Source of the DNA: Aricia agestis
Lineage: Eukaryota > Arthropoda > Insecta > Lepidoptera > Lycaenidae
NCBI RefSeq assembly: GCF_905147365.1
Contig: NC_056417.1
Span: 5,292,501-5,356,500, forward strand
Length of the DNA: 64,000 nucleotides
Direction: 5' to 3'
Positions 1 to 11,102 of the stretch are shown here, in pieces. The notes under the pieces were generated by a model. The model searched no databases. It had not been told where the DNA came from and was given only the letters and a program-made list of their open reading frames with translations. How positions within the stretch are numbered: the first letter of the stretch is position 1; each line of letters begins with the position of its first letter. Made by a program: the position numbers and the translations under genes.

Positions 1-83
1 CTGCTACTGTCACAGTGAACTCTCTATAAGGAACACATACACACCCTAAAGTATTATCACTTGTTTTTGTTACACCCTGTAGA
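1..83. repeat. Right end of a CAGGGTG-type MITE, cut by the window edge
   Basis: This matches the right half of the complete foldback element at 9418-9676: the block CAGTGAACTCTCTA, the block AGGAACACATACACACC, then TATTATCACTT and GTTACACCCTGTA. It is one of four members of this family in the window. The terminus CACCCTG next to TA points to a Tc1/mariner-type non-autonomous element. Confidence 0.85.
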
Positions 84-212
84 CTCTACTTGTTACTGAT
101 TAACACCCGTTGGTGTCACCAACGGGTGTTAATCAGTAACAAGTAGAGTGCACTTCTTTCTTGATCAATTGCAATATCACCAACTTGGTGATATTGCAAT
201 TGATCAAGAAAG
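83..212. repeat. Two adjoining near-perfect palindromes
   Basis: The first inverted repeat (83-149) has 33-base arms around a single central base. The second (156-212) has 28-base arms around one base. Only six bases separate them. Neither shares sequence with the neighbouring MITE. They look like two tiny foldback insertions or a cruciform-forming pair; no coding potential is seen. Confidence 0.85.
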
Positions 213-476
213 TAGTGTACCTTATTCTTGTCATCTTCGCTCCTCATAAATATTATAATATTCACTCATAGCTGTATGCTCTTACAAGATACATAACTAC
301 GTTGACTACTTACCAGTAGCCAATACCCATATTTTTATATCTTTCATCATTTGTCACAAATCCAGTTATCAAATCTACATTTATGGTACCCAATACGTAT
401 TCACCATTTGTCACAGGCCACAGCACACTGTCAAATAGAAGCCAGTAATCAATTCCACTTGTTCCAGGTGTTTGCG

Positions 477-2527
477 ATGTGGTATCCGTGGATCGCGCTA
501 CTGCTGTGTGCATTGGCGGCGGGCGCGGCGGGGCAGGACGTGGCAGAGCCACAGAGGGAGAGAGAGCCACCGAGAGAAAGAGAAGGAGTGGCCACCCGCC
601 CCCCGCCCCGCACTCTTGACAGGAAGGCCGATGAGCTGGCCTGGCACTCCTGGCTCCAGGGTCCTGAGAACGACGGCCAGAACGCGACGCATCGCCGCAT
701 CACCACCAAATCCCTCTTCATCACGCCGCTCGTATGCCCCAAAGGCCAGAGATTGGACAGGAACGGATGTGTTACGGTAATTCATTTTGGTTGTACAAAG
801 TTAGGCTTAGGTACCTACTTATGTTAATTTTGTTCTTTATTCTTGCGCCTATTCCTATTCTGAATCTCCTTTATCAGTGCAGAGTAATCTAACCTAAGAC
901 TAACCTAAAGTATTGATCACTGATCAAATCTCGATCAGAAAACTTTAAGACGCCCATTAGGTTTGCCCTTAAGAATCTCCAAGCCATTAAAAAAGTTCGT
1001 CGACTCTTCACCAGAATTTCACCCTCAACTTTTCCTTGTAGGTCCTAAACGTGAACAAGGAGGAGCATGAGCGCATCTTGCTGGATCAGCTGAACGCGTA
1101 CTTCACAGCGGACCCCAACAATGGTGGAGACATGTATGACTACGGAGAAGAGGAGCAGGGACCCTTGCAGTTGACTATACCCATCGGTCAGGAGTCCCAG
1201 GCGGAATTGTCTGCGCAGGTAATAATAAAACATTATAGAACAAGAAGTAAAAGTCTAGAAGAGCAGAAGAGAAGTTTTTAAGAAGAATATTTTTTTAAGA
1301 GTTTTATATTGATTCATAAAAATATTAAATATATAATATTCTTACATTTTTAATCTCGCTGTTTGACGGTGATTGAAAAAACTAAAACTACGAAAATCAA
1401 TACAACGTGTTTCATCAAAATATTAATTATGTATGTTTTTGCAGGCTCAGAATCAGCAGCCAACGTTTGTACAATTCGACAAGAAAGGTGACGGACTTCA
1501 AACTGACGGAAGCATTGAAGCCGAATTAGAACTTCTCAAACTACAACAGGCCGTGGCCAAATTGAACCGGACCGGCCCATTACCGAGTAACTCGCTATCT
1601 CACGGTGCACTCAACAACCTACTCACCTACTCCGACAAACCAAAACGAGACAGCCCCCTGATAAACGAGACAGAGACGAATGTAACGGACAAAGGACAGG
1701 AGGAAAAAATATTTGGACACGTTAACATTGACCCCCTAGCTTACGGCGTGCAAAATCAGAATCAAGAAGTTACGCTACACGAGAATAAGAACAACAAAAC
1801 CGAAACACCGGTAGCCGAAAAGTTAGTAGCTAATAATATGACGAATACAGAATCCCAGAACAACAATACTCGAGAGACGGTACCTAACACGACCATGCAA
1901 TCACTCAAAGCCGCTCCCGAGCAGACCAAACTCAGACCCGAGATCGAGTACTCCGACATAGACGAGGCTATCAAGCTCATTAGTAGATTCGCTGACGTCT
2001 CGACTGATGACAATTTTGCCAAAGACGACAGGAAACCAGATTTGCCGCTCGACGACAGCGTTCTCGGCACGCGTACAAAACTACAGTACCGCCGCAACAA
2101 ACCAAAGATAGTGATGTCGGAGAAGGAGGCTCCAATAGAATCCCTGGAGCTTCGGAAAACAGAAGTAAATCTGAATAGCGGCGACATCCTGAAGTATCCC
2201 TGGCCGAACGCGTCCCCTCCGCCGGACTATCCATTCCGGCGTCTTCAGGACTACTGGCCGGGGCGGAACCAGGTGGGAGGGGTATACAATATGCACGAGA
2301 ACCCGCGAAGACACCACCACTCATACCCCCACTACTTCCACCCCCGACCATACCCCTACACGGCTCTGTCGGAGCAACGAGCCTCGTACCCGAGACTGCG
2401 GAGGTTCCCCCACAAACTGAGCGAGCGAATGGACCGCCCCGCCCGGGCTCACGGGAACGACCAGGATCTCTACAGCCTACTCGGCCTGAGGCACTGGTTC
2501 GGCAGCGAGGGAGCGTCAAAAAGATAG
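477..2527 (+). CDS. Secreted glycoprotein, unrecognised, 519 aa, three coding exons
   Basis: Exons are 477-776, 1042-1218 and 1445-2527. All junctions are GT-AG and phase 0, and the frame stays open to the stop. The N-terminus MWYPWIALLLCALAAGAAG is a clear signal peptide. Next comes a basic, low-complexity stretch, then a short ordered block containing the cysteine pair in CPKGQRLDRNGC (C87 and C98), the only cysteines in the mature part I see. Exon 3 encodes a long Asn/Glu/Lys-rich region with many N-glycosylation sequons (NRT, NET, NVT, NKT, NMT, NTT). The Tyr/His/Pro/Arg-rich tail includes RRHHHSYPHYFHPRPYPY. The start was chosen for the signal peptide; TTGTTCCAG at about 460-468 could be the acceptor of a 5' UTR intron. 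A C-P-x-G-x(3)-D-x(2)-G-x-C motif occurs in many arthropod secreted proteins and does not fix the family. A fast-evolving ligand such as folded gastrulation is one hypothesis to test, but nothing here proves it. Confidence 0.8.
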
Positions 2528-3650
2528 AAGGTTCCCGTCTCCTAGCTAATTCGACGTTACCCGACGACATATCGCGGAAGCTATGGTCTCGATACTTTTG
2601 TCTGTCTATCGATGTCGGTTTCTACTAGTGATGTTCTCCATCCGCCATAGCTTTCGATATGTTAGCCTATTTATTTTAAAGCCAAATATTACAGTCATAA
2701 TTACGTTAGTTTTTGTTAGATGTTTTAAGTTCTTGTAAATATTCCTACGATAAGAGATTAATTTTACTGCGGAGATGTTTATCGGTTAGTATTATTGTTG
2801 TTCTGTATTATGTAGTGTTGTATTACTAATTTGTTTTATCGATGTATATTTTTTGTTGTTGGAGTTATTCATGTGAAAATAAATGTAACGTGTTTAAATG
2901 TACATTGGCACTGGCTTGCCTATACTCGTTTATTTAATTTAAATAATATTATGATATATGTACTTACAATAATTGTTATCTACGACAATTTAGACATTAA
3001 TTTTTATGTAACCATCGATGTAGAACTTCGGACACCTTAAACCCGCCTATATTTTACCAATAAAATATTTAACCTGTTTCCCAATAAAAAAGATATAATA
3101 TTTTTCATCATCGGTTTTTAACAGTTTTTACCTAACAGAATTTGATGTAATTATTTTTATGGAAAATTGTATTTTCTAGGAATTTAATGTGTATTTTAGT
3201 AGAATTCTTAATCGATTTATATAAAAATATATCATCAATATACCTAATCATTGTAACAATAACAATAGAAATCAGCTTTATGTACTACATAATATGGTAC
3301 CGAAATATCGATCCCACCAAAGCTTAGTTTAAGAATTTTAATTTTAATGCTACCCTATACTATGTTAAATGCTAATTCATGTAAGTATAAATGTGTATTT
3401 TTCTACTAAAGAATGTTTGTTTATAATTCTTTCATTATTACAAATTATTATCGATATCGACAAAAATATTTTACAGTCCTAATCTCTAACATTATTTTTA
3501 ATGGATTTATAACGAAACAAAAAGTGATATTACTTGCCATAATAATCTTATAATACACCAGTGTGCATGCAGCCTTATTTAAAAAAATGTATTTTTGCGT
3601 AGATTTTTGCCCAATTGTTTTTTGAAACTAAGTTATAAACTCACACTTGG
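2528..3650 (+). other. 3' UTR and AT-rich downstream DNA
   Basis: The 3' UTR of the secreted-protein gene begins here. A canonical AATAAA lies at 2878-2883, with another near 3060. Beyond that the stretch is AT-rich single-copy-looking sequence with no recognisable gene. Confidence 0.6.
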
Positions 3651-3654
3651 GTAG

Positions 3655-4072
3655 TTTTAGGGTTCCGTACCCAAAGGGTAAAAACGGGACCCTATTAATG
3701 AGACTTCGATGTCTGTCCGTCTGTCCGTCTGTCTCCAGGCTGTAAGTCAAGAACCGCTATAGCTAGACTTCTGAAATTTTCACAGATTGTGTATTTCTGT
3801 TGCCGCTATACCAACAGATACTAAAAACAAAATAAAATAAATATTTAAGGGGGGCTCCCATACAACGAACGTGATTGACAACTGCTACCATTATTGATTA
3901 CGAACAAAAAAGGCAAAATTTTTTGCACGTAATCAATAATGGTAGCAGCTAGGCACTTTAAATACTCACAATAATATTAATTATATTCGTAATTTAATAA
4001 TGTATCCTTAATAACGGTTTACGGTACGGAACCCTTCGTGCGTGAGTCCGACTCGCACTTGGCCGATTTTTT
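3655..4072 (+). repeat. Lepidopteran interspersed repeat (GGTTCCGTACCCAAAGGG family)
   Basis: It starts GGGTTCCGTACCCAAAGGGT, contains a GTCTGTCCGTCTGTC tract and the block GGGGGGCTCCCATACAA, and ends GAGTCCGACTCGCACTTGG. A second copy is at 40398-40830 and a tail fragment at about 6030-6148. This copy has an extra internal hairpin (about 3888-3946) built from two inverted copies of CGTAATCAATAATGGTAGC, of which the second copy has only one. Confidence 0.8.
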
Positions 4073-4502
4073 CAATCCTATAAAGAAATACTTAACTTCG
4101 TTTCAACTTTGTTAATTTTGATTAAATTAAATATTAAAAAATTCCAATCAGTGCTGCAAATTTGATTTTTTGTTCAATCAAATGCATACCTCAACTTCTG
4201 CGGCATTCAGCTGCCCTGTACAAAAATAAATTAATTAAGTTAATAATTTTCTATATTATAAACATACTTAAATCTATAGTTTATTACAACATTTTGAAAT
4301 GAAATTCTATGCCAGTATTGTATTGTAAATATTAGTGTGTTATAATAAATTATTGAAATTAAATAAACTACTATTCTTTTATTTAACTATGCCTTGAACA
4401 ATACATACAGTATAGCTCGGTCACAGAACACGTAGAAATGTAGAAATGCGACATAATGGTCCGAATAATCCGAAGTGTATTTAATTAATAAATAAATCCG
4501 AA

Positions 4503-4556
<54 letters not shown>
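4503..4556. repeat. (TA)n microsatellite
   Basis: About 25 TA units lie inside what appears to be the left flank of a Helitron fragment. Confidence 0.95.
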
Positions 4557-4558
<2 letters not shown>

Positions 4559-4832
4559 TATAGGGGGTTTCGGGGGCAATAAATCGATCTAGCTAGGAAT
4601 CATTTTCAGAAAATGTCTTTTTATTCGTGTTTTATCGACAATCGATAAACTGAAAAATGTGACTCTTCCTGACATCTATTGGCGGATAATAATACTATTT
4701 TACGAGCAACTAATTGTTTTAACGACCAGCAGATGGCGTTATTAAGTAACATGAAGCTACATGGTGTATGCTATACCGAGCAAAGTTCGGTCATCCAGGT
4801 ACTATATCTTTAAACGAGCAATTCTTGTATAT
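4557..4832. mobile_element. Helitron fragments (ATCTTTAAACGAGCAAT family)
   Basis: The block TATAGGGGGTTTCGGGGGC with AATAAATCGATCTAGCTAGG belongs to the same Helitron family as 45050-45219. It ends near CCGAGCAAAGTTCGG (4778-4792), the decayed 3' hairpin. A new 5' end, TATCTTTAAACGAGCAATTC, follows at 4805-4824 and runs straight into the foldback element. Confidence 0.7.
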
Positions 4833-5054
4833 GTTACGCTCAAAGACCGAAAACGCTCAGTGAGCGAAAAAATGGCTCACAACGCGTTGTGGTAATAGTG
4901 AAACGGCCACGACGCGTTCTGGTAATCACAGAAACACCACAAAGCGTGTCGTGTCGTGGCTGACGTGCTATTCGACCACAACGCGTTGTGGTAATCGAGT
5001 AAAGCCATGACGCGTTCTGAGCATTTACAAACAGCCACGACGGGAATTCGTGTT

Positions 5055-5385
5055 GTTTTTTTTTTTTATGAGATAAGGGGGCAAACGAGCAAACGGGTCA
5101 CCTGATGGAAAGCAACTTTAGTCGCCCATGGACACTCGCAGCATCAGAAGAGCTGCAGGTGCGTTGCCGGCCTTATAAGAGGGAATAGGGAAGGGTAGGG
5201 ATGGGAAGGGAAGGGAATAGGGTAGGGTAGGGAATAGAGGATTGGGCCTCCGGTAAACTCACTCACTCGGCGAAACACAGCGCAAGCGCTGTTTCACGCC
5301 GGTTTTTTGTGAGAACGTGGTATTTCTCCGGTCGAGCCGGCCCATTCGTGCCGAAGCATGGCTCTCCCACGTATATGGTGCAGGG
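5055..5385 (-). mobile_element. SINE-like retroposon (GAGAGCCATGCTTCGGC family), minus orientation
   Basis: Read on the minus strand it starts GAGAGCCATGCTTCGGCACG and passes through the blocks CAGCGCTTGCGCTGTGTTTC and ATCAGGTGACCCGTTTGCTC. It ends CTTATCTCATAAAAAAA, a poly-A tail. Other copies are at 6149, 25163, 39240, 44478 (partial) and 56930 (partial). The poly-A end and scattered 5' truncation support retroposition; no coding frame is present. Confidence 0.85.
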
Positions 5386-5404
5386 CCGACTTTTACACGT
5401 TTGA

Positions 5405-5765
5405 ACTAGAGTGCTCTTGTGAATTGCGCACACACTTGGTCACTATAAAATAACTCATGCGTACCTGGCCTGGTTTCATTGAAACCAGAGTGCTCTTGTA
5501 TATTGCACACATACTTGGGCACTATGAAATGACTTCTGCTCAACTGGCCTGGTTTCATTGAAACCAGAGTGCTCTTGTGTATTGCGCACACACTTGGGCA
5601 CTTTATAATTACTCCTGCGTAACGTGCTCTTGTGTATTGCGCACACACTTGGGCACTATAAAATTACTCCTGCGTAACTGGCCTAGTTTCATTAAAACCA
5701 GAGTGCTCTTGTGTATTGTGCACACACTTGGGCGCTATAAAATTACTCCTCAATAACTAACCTGG
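5405..5765. repeat. Tandem array, unit about 79 bases, about 4.5 copies
   Basis: Units carry GAGTGCTCTTGTGTATTGCG, CACACTTGGGCACTATAAAA and TGGCCTGGTTTCATTGAAAC. One unit is shortened. The same array in reverse orientation occurs at 44587-44850 inside foldback copy B. Confidence 0.9.
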
Positions 5766-6027
5766 TTTCAGAACGCGTCGTGGCCGTTTTCATTAGGGCC
5801 ACAACACGAATTCGCGTCGTGGCTGTTTTTAAATGCTCAGAACGCGTCATGGCTTTTCTCGATTACCAGAACGCGTTGTGGTCGAGTAGCACGTCAGCCA
5901 CGACACGAATTTCGCTTTGTGGTATTTCTGTGATTACCAGAACGCGTCGTGGCCGTTTTCACTAGGGCCACGACGCGAATTTCGCGTCGTGGCCCTAGTT
6001 ATATTATAATATGTAATTTAATTATTA

Positions 6028-6148
6028 ATAATAAAATAAAAATTTAAGGGGGGCTCCCATACAAAAAACACAATATTTGGCCAATTTTTACTGTATAACG
6101 GGACGGAACCCTTCGTGCGCGAGTCCGACTCGCACTTGGCTGATTATT
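6028..6148 (+). repeat. 3' fragment of the GGTTCCGTACCC repeat
   Basis: It contains AAGGGGGGCTCCCATACAAA and ends CGCGAGTCCGACTCGCACTT, matching the 3' third of the repeat at 3655-4072. Confidence 0.75.
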
Positions 6149-6462
6149 TTTATGTAATAAGGGGGCAAACAAGCAAACGGGTCACCTGATGGAAAGCAAC
6201 TTCCGTCGCCCATGGACACTCGCAGCATCAGAAGAGCTGCAGGTGCGTCGCCTGCCTTTTAAGAGGGAGTAGGGGAGGGTAGGGAAGGGAATAGGGGAGG
6301 GGAGGAAGGGAAAAGGGTAGGGGATTGGGCTTCCGGTAAACTCACTCACTCGACGAAACACAGCGCAAACACTGTTTGACGCCGGTTCTCTGTGAGCCCG
6401 TGGTATTTCTCCGGTCGAGCCGACCCATTCGTACCGAGGCATTGCTCTCCCACGTCAAATTT
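6149..6462 (-). mobile_element. SINE-like retroposon, minus orientation
   Basis: Same family as 5055-5385: GGGGGCAAACAAGCAAACGG at its tail end, a G-rich AGGGGAGGG tract in the middle and GGCATTGCTCTCCCACGTCA at its head. No poly-A of length remains. Confidence 0.85.
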
Positions 6463-6576
6463 CCGGGTGGCAAAGTAATTTTACCGAGCGACCGACAGAG
6501 AGCCCTCTAGACGACCTATAAAATATGTAATATTTTTTTTTTATGCAACATCAGGCAAATTTTATATTATGGTATA

Positions 6577-9413
6577 CCGGGTGCAATTTAACCTTCCTGC
6601 CAAATTTGGATATATTGATCCTTATTAAAAATAAAAATATACGTATTTCTTCTTTTATAATCACTCGGTACTAAAATTTTGAGAAATAGCCTCCGAAAGT
6701 TATCCTACCAAACACCACAAAATATGGACACATGCGCAGCCCGGCCCCGCCCCGCCCTTCCAATTGACATTCTTGCAGTGACGGATTAAGACTACTTGAT
6801 GACTGTGGGCCCCCCTATCCGTATCTCAACTAGAATCGGTCTTTGAACCTTTACTCTTCTGGTGCCCCCTCAGAGTGATGCCCTAGGCAATTGCTTAATT
6901 TGATTAAGGGCTAATCCGTCACTGCATTCTTGTTATTATCATAAGTTGCGAATTTTCCCTTCATACCACAGAATAGATAATAGTACAAGTACTTCATATT
7001 TTGACGAACTTAGGACCGTCAAATGTAAAGGACGTAGACTAGAATTCTTTTGATGTGTATCAATTAGTTTAGAATAAAATTAATTGATACACATCAAAAG
7101 AATCGAAAATTACAACTTTTTAATTACGAAAAATAAGCACTTTAGAAATTTATAATAAATCTAAACCACATCCTTTGCATTAGGCGTATTTAAAAATTCA
7201 ATTAACTTATGTACACAGTACAACTAATTAAAAAATAAAAATCAAAACAACCCACCTCTAAATCTTATTTACTTCCATCTTGTCTACACTTAGCATAGTT
7301 CAAACGAGTTCAAACTGCAATCCGTTTTGCTCTATGCAAAGTCTAGCGCGTTTTGCACATTGTCTTTAAAAGTTTGTTACTTTAAAAGTTTGTTAAGCAC
7401 AACTTTGTAACTTTTAACCTCGTCAGAGGCATGTCTTCGAGGCTGGCTAGGGGTGTGCAGGTGTTGCGAAGTGCGAACTGTCCATAGTCCGAGTCTTTGA
7501 TTGTCTCGCGATTCAGATTCAGGGTACAGCTGCTGCATTCGAGAATCATCAATCAGCTGTTACGAAGACGAGGAACGCTTTCTTGCTCGTACAGTCTCTG
7601 GGTTCCGCGTAAACTTTCGCCACTCAAAATGTAGCACCTCCACCTATGCCTCCACATTTCATAACACTCGATCGTGGTTAGGGTACATTGTAACAGACAC
7701 TAATTAAAGCGCGGGGGCCGGGGGCGCCGTGATAAACAAAATAATTACGTGTTAGCTATACAACTACGCGCGTGGTACTAAACGGTCGCCGGCGACCGGC
7801 GCAGTGTTTTAGAAATCGGACTAAGTTAATGCAAGGAGTCGATGGCGTCTTATATTTCAAATGCAAGAGTAGAACTCCCATGTGCGCATTCTACTTCGTT
7901 TTTAAAGAAAATCAAGTTTTCAATTTTTAAATTAGTCATTTTTTGACTCCTTGAAAACGAAATTATTTTATTTAAATTAATTACGAGGGTTTGTAAAATT
8001 GCTACCCAGTGGATTAGATTGATCATTAAGAAACACAAATTTTGTACTTTATTTCATTCCTACAATTCAAGTAGTTCCTGAGATTTTAATGTTTTTAAAT
8101 ATTTAGACTTTATTTTTTTTCTGCTTTCCTATATGATTTCCGCACCTTCTGTCCAAACTGAAAAATACTTTGGTATAGTCTTTACACTACAATATTTTTA
8201 TTTTTTGTGAATCACGTCTCATACCACAGATTTACGAATTTCTAATTTATATTCGCGCCTTAAAAATTTTAAGAGCAAAGTTTCATCGAAGTGTTAAAAA
8301 AATATCATGTGTTAACATGTGGACAGCATTTTTGACGACCAAGGTGATGAAGAATAAAATATTTTATTATTTCACTGATTTATTATTTGACTGATAAATA
8401 ATTGACTGATTATTTAAATTGTAAATGTTTTATTATTTGACTGATTATAAAAAAAAAATATTTGATGAAACTTTGCTCTTAAAATTTTTAAGACGCGAAT
8501 AAAAATTAGAAATTCGTATATCTCAGGTATGAGACGCGATTCACAAAAAATAAAAATATTGTAGTGTAAAGACTATACCAAAGTATTTTTCAGTTTGGAC
8601 AGAAGGTGCGGAAATCATATAGGAAAGCAGAAAAAAAATAAAGTCTAAATATTTAAAAACATTAAATCTCAGGAACTACTTGAATTGTAGAAATGAAATA
8701 AAGTACAAGTGTCTCCTAATGATCAATCTAATCAACTGGGTAGCAAGTTTAGAAACCCTCGTATTTAATTTAAATAAAATATTAGAAAGAATACCATAAA
8801 AATAAGATTATATATTTACTTGAATAATAAGCACTAAAATTATAATTGTTTTGCAAACGCCCGAACAAGGCATAAGTTGTATATTTCGTCAATGTATGTT
8901 GATTTATATATGTACTTGGTTGCAAATAAAAATTTGAATTTGAATTTGAATTTGAAATAATTTCGTTTTCAGCGAGTCAAAAAATGACTAACTTAAAAAT
9001 TGATTTTCTCAAAAACGTAGTAAAATGCGCACATGGGAGTTCTACTCTTGCATTTGAAATATAAGACGCCATCGACTCATTGCATTAACTTAGTCATGTC
9101 CGATTTTGGAGACTTCTAAAACACTGTGCGGCGGGCGGCGGGCCTCCCGCCTCCCACCCCGCGCGTCACCCCCGCTTTACCCCTACGCATAACCGGTCTC
9201 GCCTGGATATCTGTGCGGCGCTATGTACTAGCTCGGTCGCAATATCGCAATTATTAAATTAACTTATGAAGTGACCATTGTGCATCGATTTTTTTTTGGG
9301 TTAAAATATGTTATTGTAAAAAAATTAACACCCTATTTTTTTGGTTTAATGGACTCACCTAATGATACCTAAGCTCCAAAAAAAATTTGGCAGGTAGGTT
9401 TAATTGCACCCTG
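6577..9413. mobile_element. 2.8 kb foldback element with TIRs and TA target duplication
   Basis: The outer ends are CCGGGTGCAATTTAACCTTC on the left and, read on the minus strand, CAGGGTGCAATTAAACCTAC on the right. Both are flanked by TA. Inside, a long imperfect inverted repeat (about 7800-8293 against 8461-9120) shares several hundred bases, such as GTCGATGGCGTCTTATATTT and CATATAGGAAAGCAG. A smaller hairpin (7041-7103) uses ATTCTTTTGATGTGTATCAA. No transposase frame is visible, so it is non-autonomous. GC-rich blocks (7710-7800, 9125-9215) interrupt the otherwise AT-rich sequence. Confidence 0.75.
8779..8958 (+). mobile_element. LINE 3' tail inserted in the foldback
   Basis: It ends AAATAAAAATTTGAATTTGA with repeated TTTGAA, the simple-repeat tail common in CR1/jockey-type LINEs. 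It interrupts the right arm of the foldback, whose left arm lacks it, so it inserted later. Confidence 0.7.
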
Positions 9414-9417
9414 TATA

Positions 9418-9676
9418 CAGGGTGTAACAAAAATAAGTGATAATACTTTAGGGTATGTACGTGTTCCTTGTAGAGAGTTCACTGTGAAAGTAGCAGCGCG
9501 GAAAGACCAAAAATTTTTTTCACTTTTGTATGGGAAAACTCGTGACGCTTGAGCTCTTGCCCATACAAAAGTGAAAAAAATTTTTGGTCTTTCCGCGCTG
9601 CTACTTTCACAGTGAACTCTCTACAAGGAACACGTACATACCCTAAAGTATTATCACTTATTTTTGTTACACACTG
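9418..9676. mobile_element. Complete foldback MITE, CAGGGTGTAACAAAA family
   Basis: The element is almost one perfect hairpin. The left arm runs CAGGGTGTAACAAAAATAAG to CACTTTTGTATGGG and the right arm is its reverse complement. It is flanked by TA on both sides. Relatives are at 1-83, 48239-48423 and 56013-56271. It sits directly beside the 2.8 kb foldback, with which it shares the terminal CAGGGTG. Confidence 0.9.
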
Positions 9677-9710
9677 TAGATATTATCATCAAGTAGGCGT
9701 TTTTATATTA

Positions 9711-9865
9711 AACTAGCTGTCCCGGTGAACTTCGTGTCACTTTAAAACCTTCCCTGGACTTCTACGAATATTTTAAGACTAAAATCAGCCCAATCCGTCC
9801 ACGCGCTTTCGAGTTTTAGCGCGACTAACACATTTGAAAATCCATTTATATATATATATAGATAA
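9711..9865 (-). mobile_element. Helitron-like terminal fragment
   Basis: AACTAGCTGTCCCGGTGAAC followed by the block CAATCCGTCCACGCGCTTTC is a common lepidopteran repeat end, here in reverse orientation and ending in a short TA run. Confidence 0.55.
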
Positions 9866-9984
9866 TATTATTATAATCACGTAAAATTGCAACTGCGTAG
9901 ACCACAGAAAAATACTTATTTGTGGCATTACAGGGATGTTTGAAGAGTAACAGTTATATTTTCAATAAAAGTCCTATGCAATTT

Positions 9985-11102
9985 TAAGACGTTTTATTGA
10001 AAAAAAAATCTTAATTACAATTTATAACATAGTTCCTACACACATCGATTCAGATACAAACGCTATTAAAAGAAAATAATAATTATACCCGATCTTGCAT
10101 TACACAAACTTTTAATTCATTCAATTTGTACTCTATATCACAAACACTTAAAATAATGTTGTAGCACTTAAAACAATGAGTAGGTATTTGGTGAATGATT
10201 AAAAAAATAACAAAATATGAATGAGTGACATTAAAAATATGTATGCAATAAGAAAATAAAAATATTTGAATAAAAGTTTGGCACACAAGAATGTTAGGAT
10301 CAAACACAAGTTCAAAGAGGTTTGCTTTAGCACCACATTAGTTACTATATGTGTCACAACACAACTCACAGCTATGACTGCACTAATTCATTAGCATTTA
10401 AGGGGTTATTGGTGCAGTTAAGAATATTAAGGGCCTGTTTCACCACTTCCTGAAAAGTGCTGGATAGGCTACTACTACTACTACCAGTTAACTTGACAGA
10501 TCAAGTATGGAGAATCTGTCAAAAAAGTTGTGGATAGCCCATCCAGCACCTTATCAGGAAATGGTGAAACAGGCCCTGAATGATTGTGAGGAAAATAATA
10601 ATAATATGATAAATAAGAAACAAAAGGTGTACATATGAACATTTTATTAAATTAACAGCTAAAGCTAATCATTTTAATTTCACAGGTATCACGAGAAAAA
10701 TTAATTCTACAAAATACATGATTTAAACTATTTCGAAGCAATAAATTAAAATCAGCTATACAGAATTATAATATCCATTGGTAATTTTAGGACTCACTTA
10801 TGGATTATGTTAATAGAACATGCTTTTCATGATGAACAAAAATTACAAAAAAAGATAATTTTGGATTGGGTATTTTATTGGAATCTAGCTTCTAAATCAT
10901 ATTGAATATAAATGAGTATGCAAAAATTGTATAAAAGATAATGCAAGAGCAGGTAATACTAACATTGTTCACTGTTGATCTTGTCCATAATGTCCATTTT
11001 ATGCTTGTCTTTTAAATCAAATAGATATTACTTAATGAACAAGTAAGTACTATCAGAAACAAAACACATATTCATCCAAAATTGGGGGTCACCGCCGATA
11101 TT
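9985..11102 (-). other. Putative Gid4 3' UTR and downstream DNA
   Basis: Downstream of the Gid4 stop on the minus strand. Poly-A signals on that strand appear near 10643 (ATTTTATTAAA on plus) and 9991 (TTTTATTG on plus). Apart from one MITE, no gene is seen. Confidence 0.45.
10431..10580. mobile_element. Foldback MITE (GGGCCTGTTTCACCACTTCC ends)
   Basis: The left end GGCCTGTTTCACCACTTCCT is mirrored by AGGAAATGGTGAAACAGGCC on the right. The internal block GGATAGGCTA is mirrored by GGATAGCCCA. A partial relative lies at 47788-47895. Within the likely Gid4 3' UTR. Confidence 0.85.

Larger units (their letters stand above)
4833..5998 (+). mobile_element. Foldback element copy A, rich in CACGACGCG palindromes
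   Basis: It begins with GTTACGCTCAAAGACCGAAA and GCTCACAACGCGTTGTGG. Short palindromic blocks follow (CCACAACGCGTTGTGG, CCACGACGCGTTCTGG, GCGAATTTCGCGTCGTGGCC). A SINE and a 79-base tandem array sit in the middle. The right end lacks the terminal repeat seen in copy B (43880-45047), so this copy is truncated. Small open frames inside (for example 5406-5648, minus) follow the repeat period and are not genes. Confidence 0.75.

Noticed and set aside
5406..5648. 80-residue open frame with internal repeats
   Set aside because: It follows the 79-base tandem array and is not conserved as protein in the second array.
7501..7707. 68-residue Ser/Cys-rich frame
   Set aside because: Inside the 2.8 kb foldback; no signal peptide, splice or homology cue.
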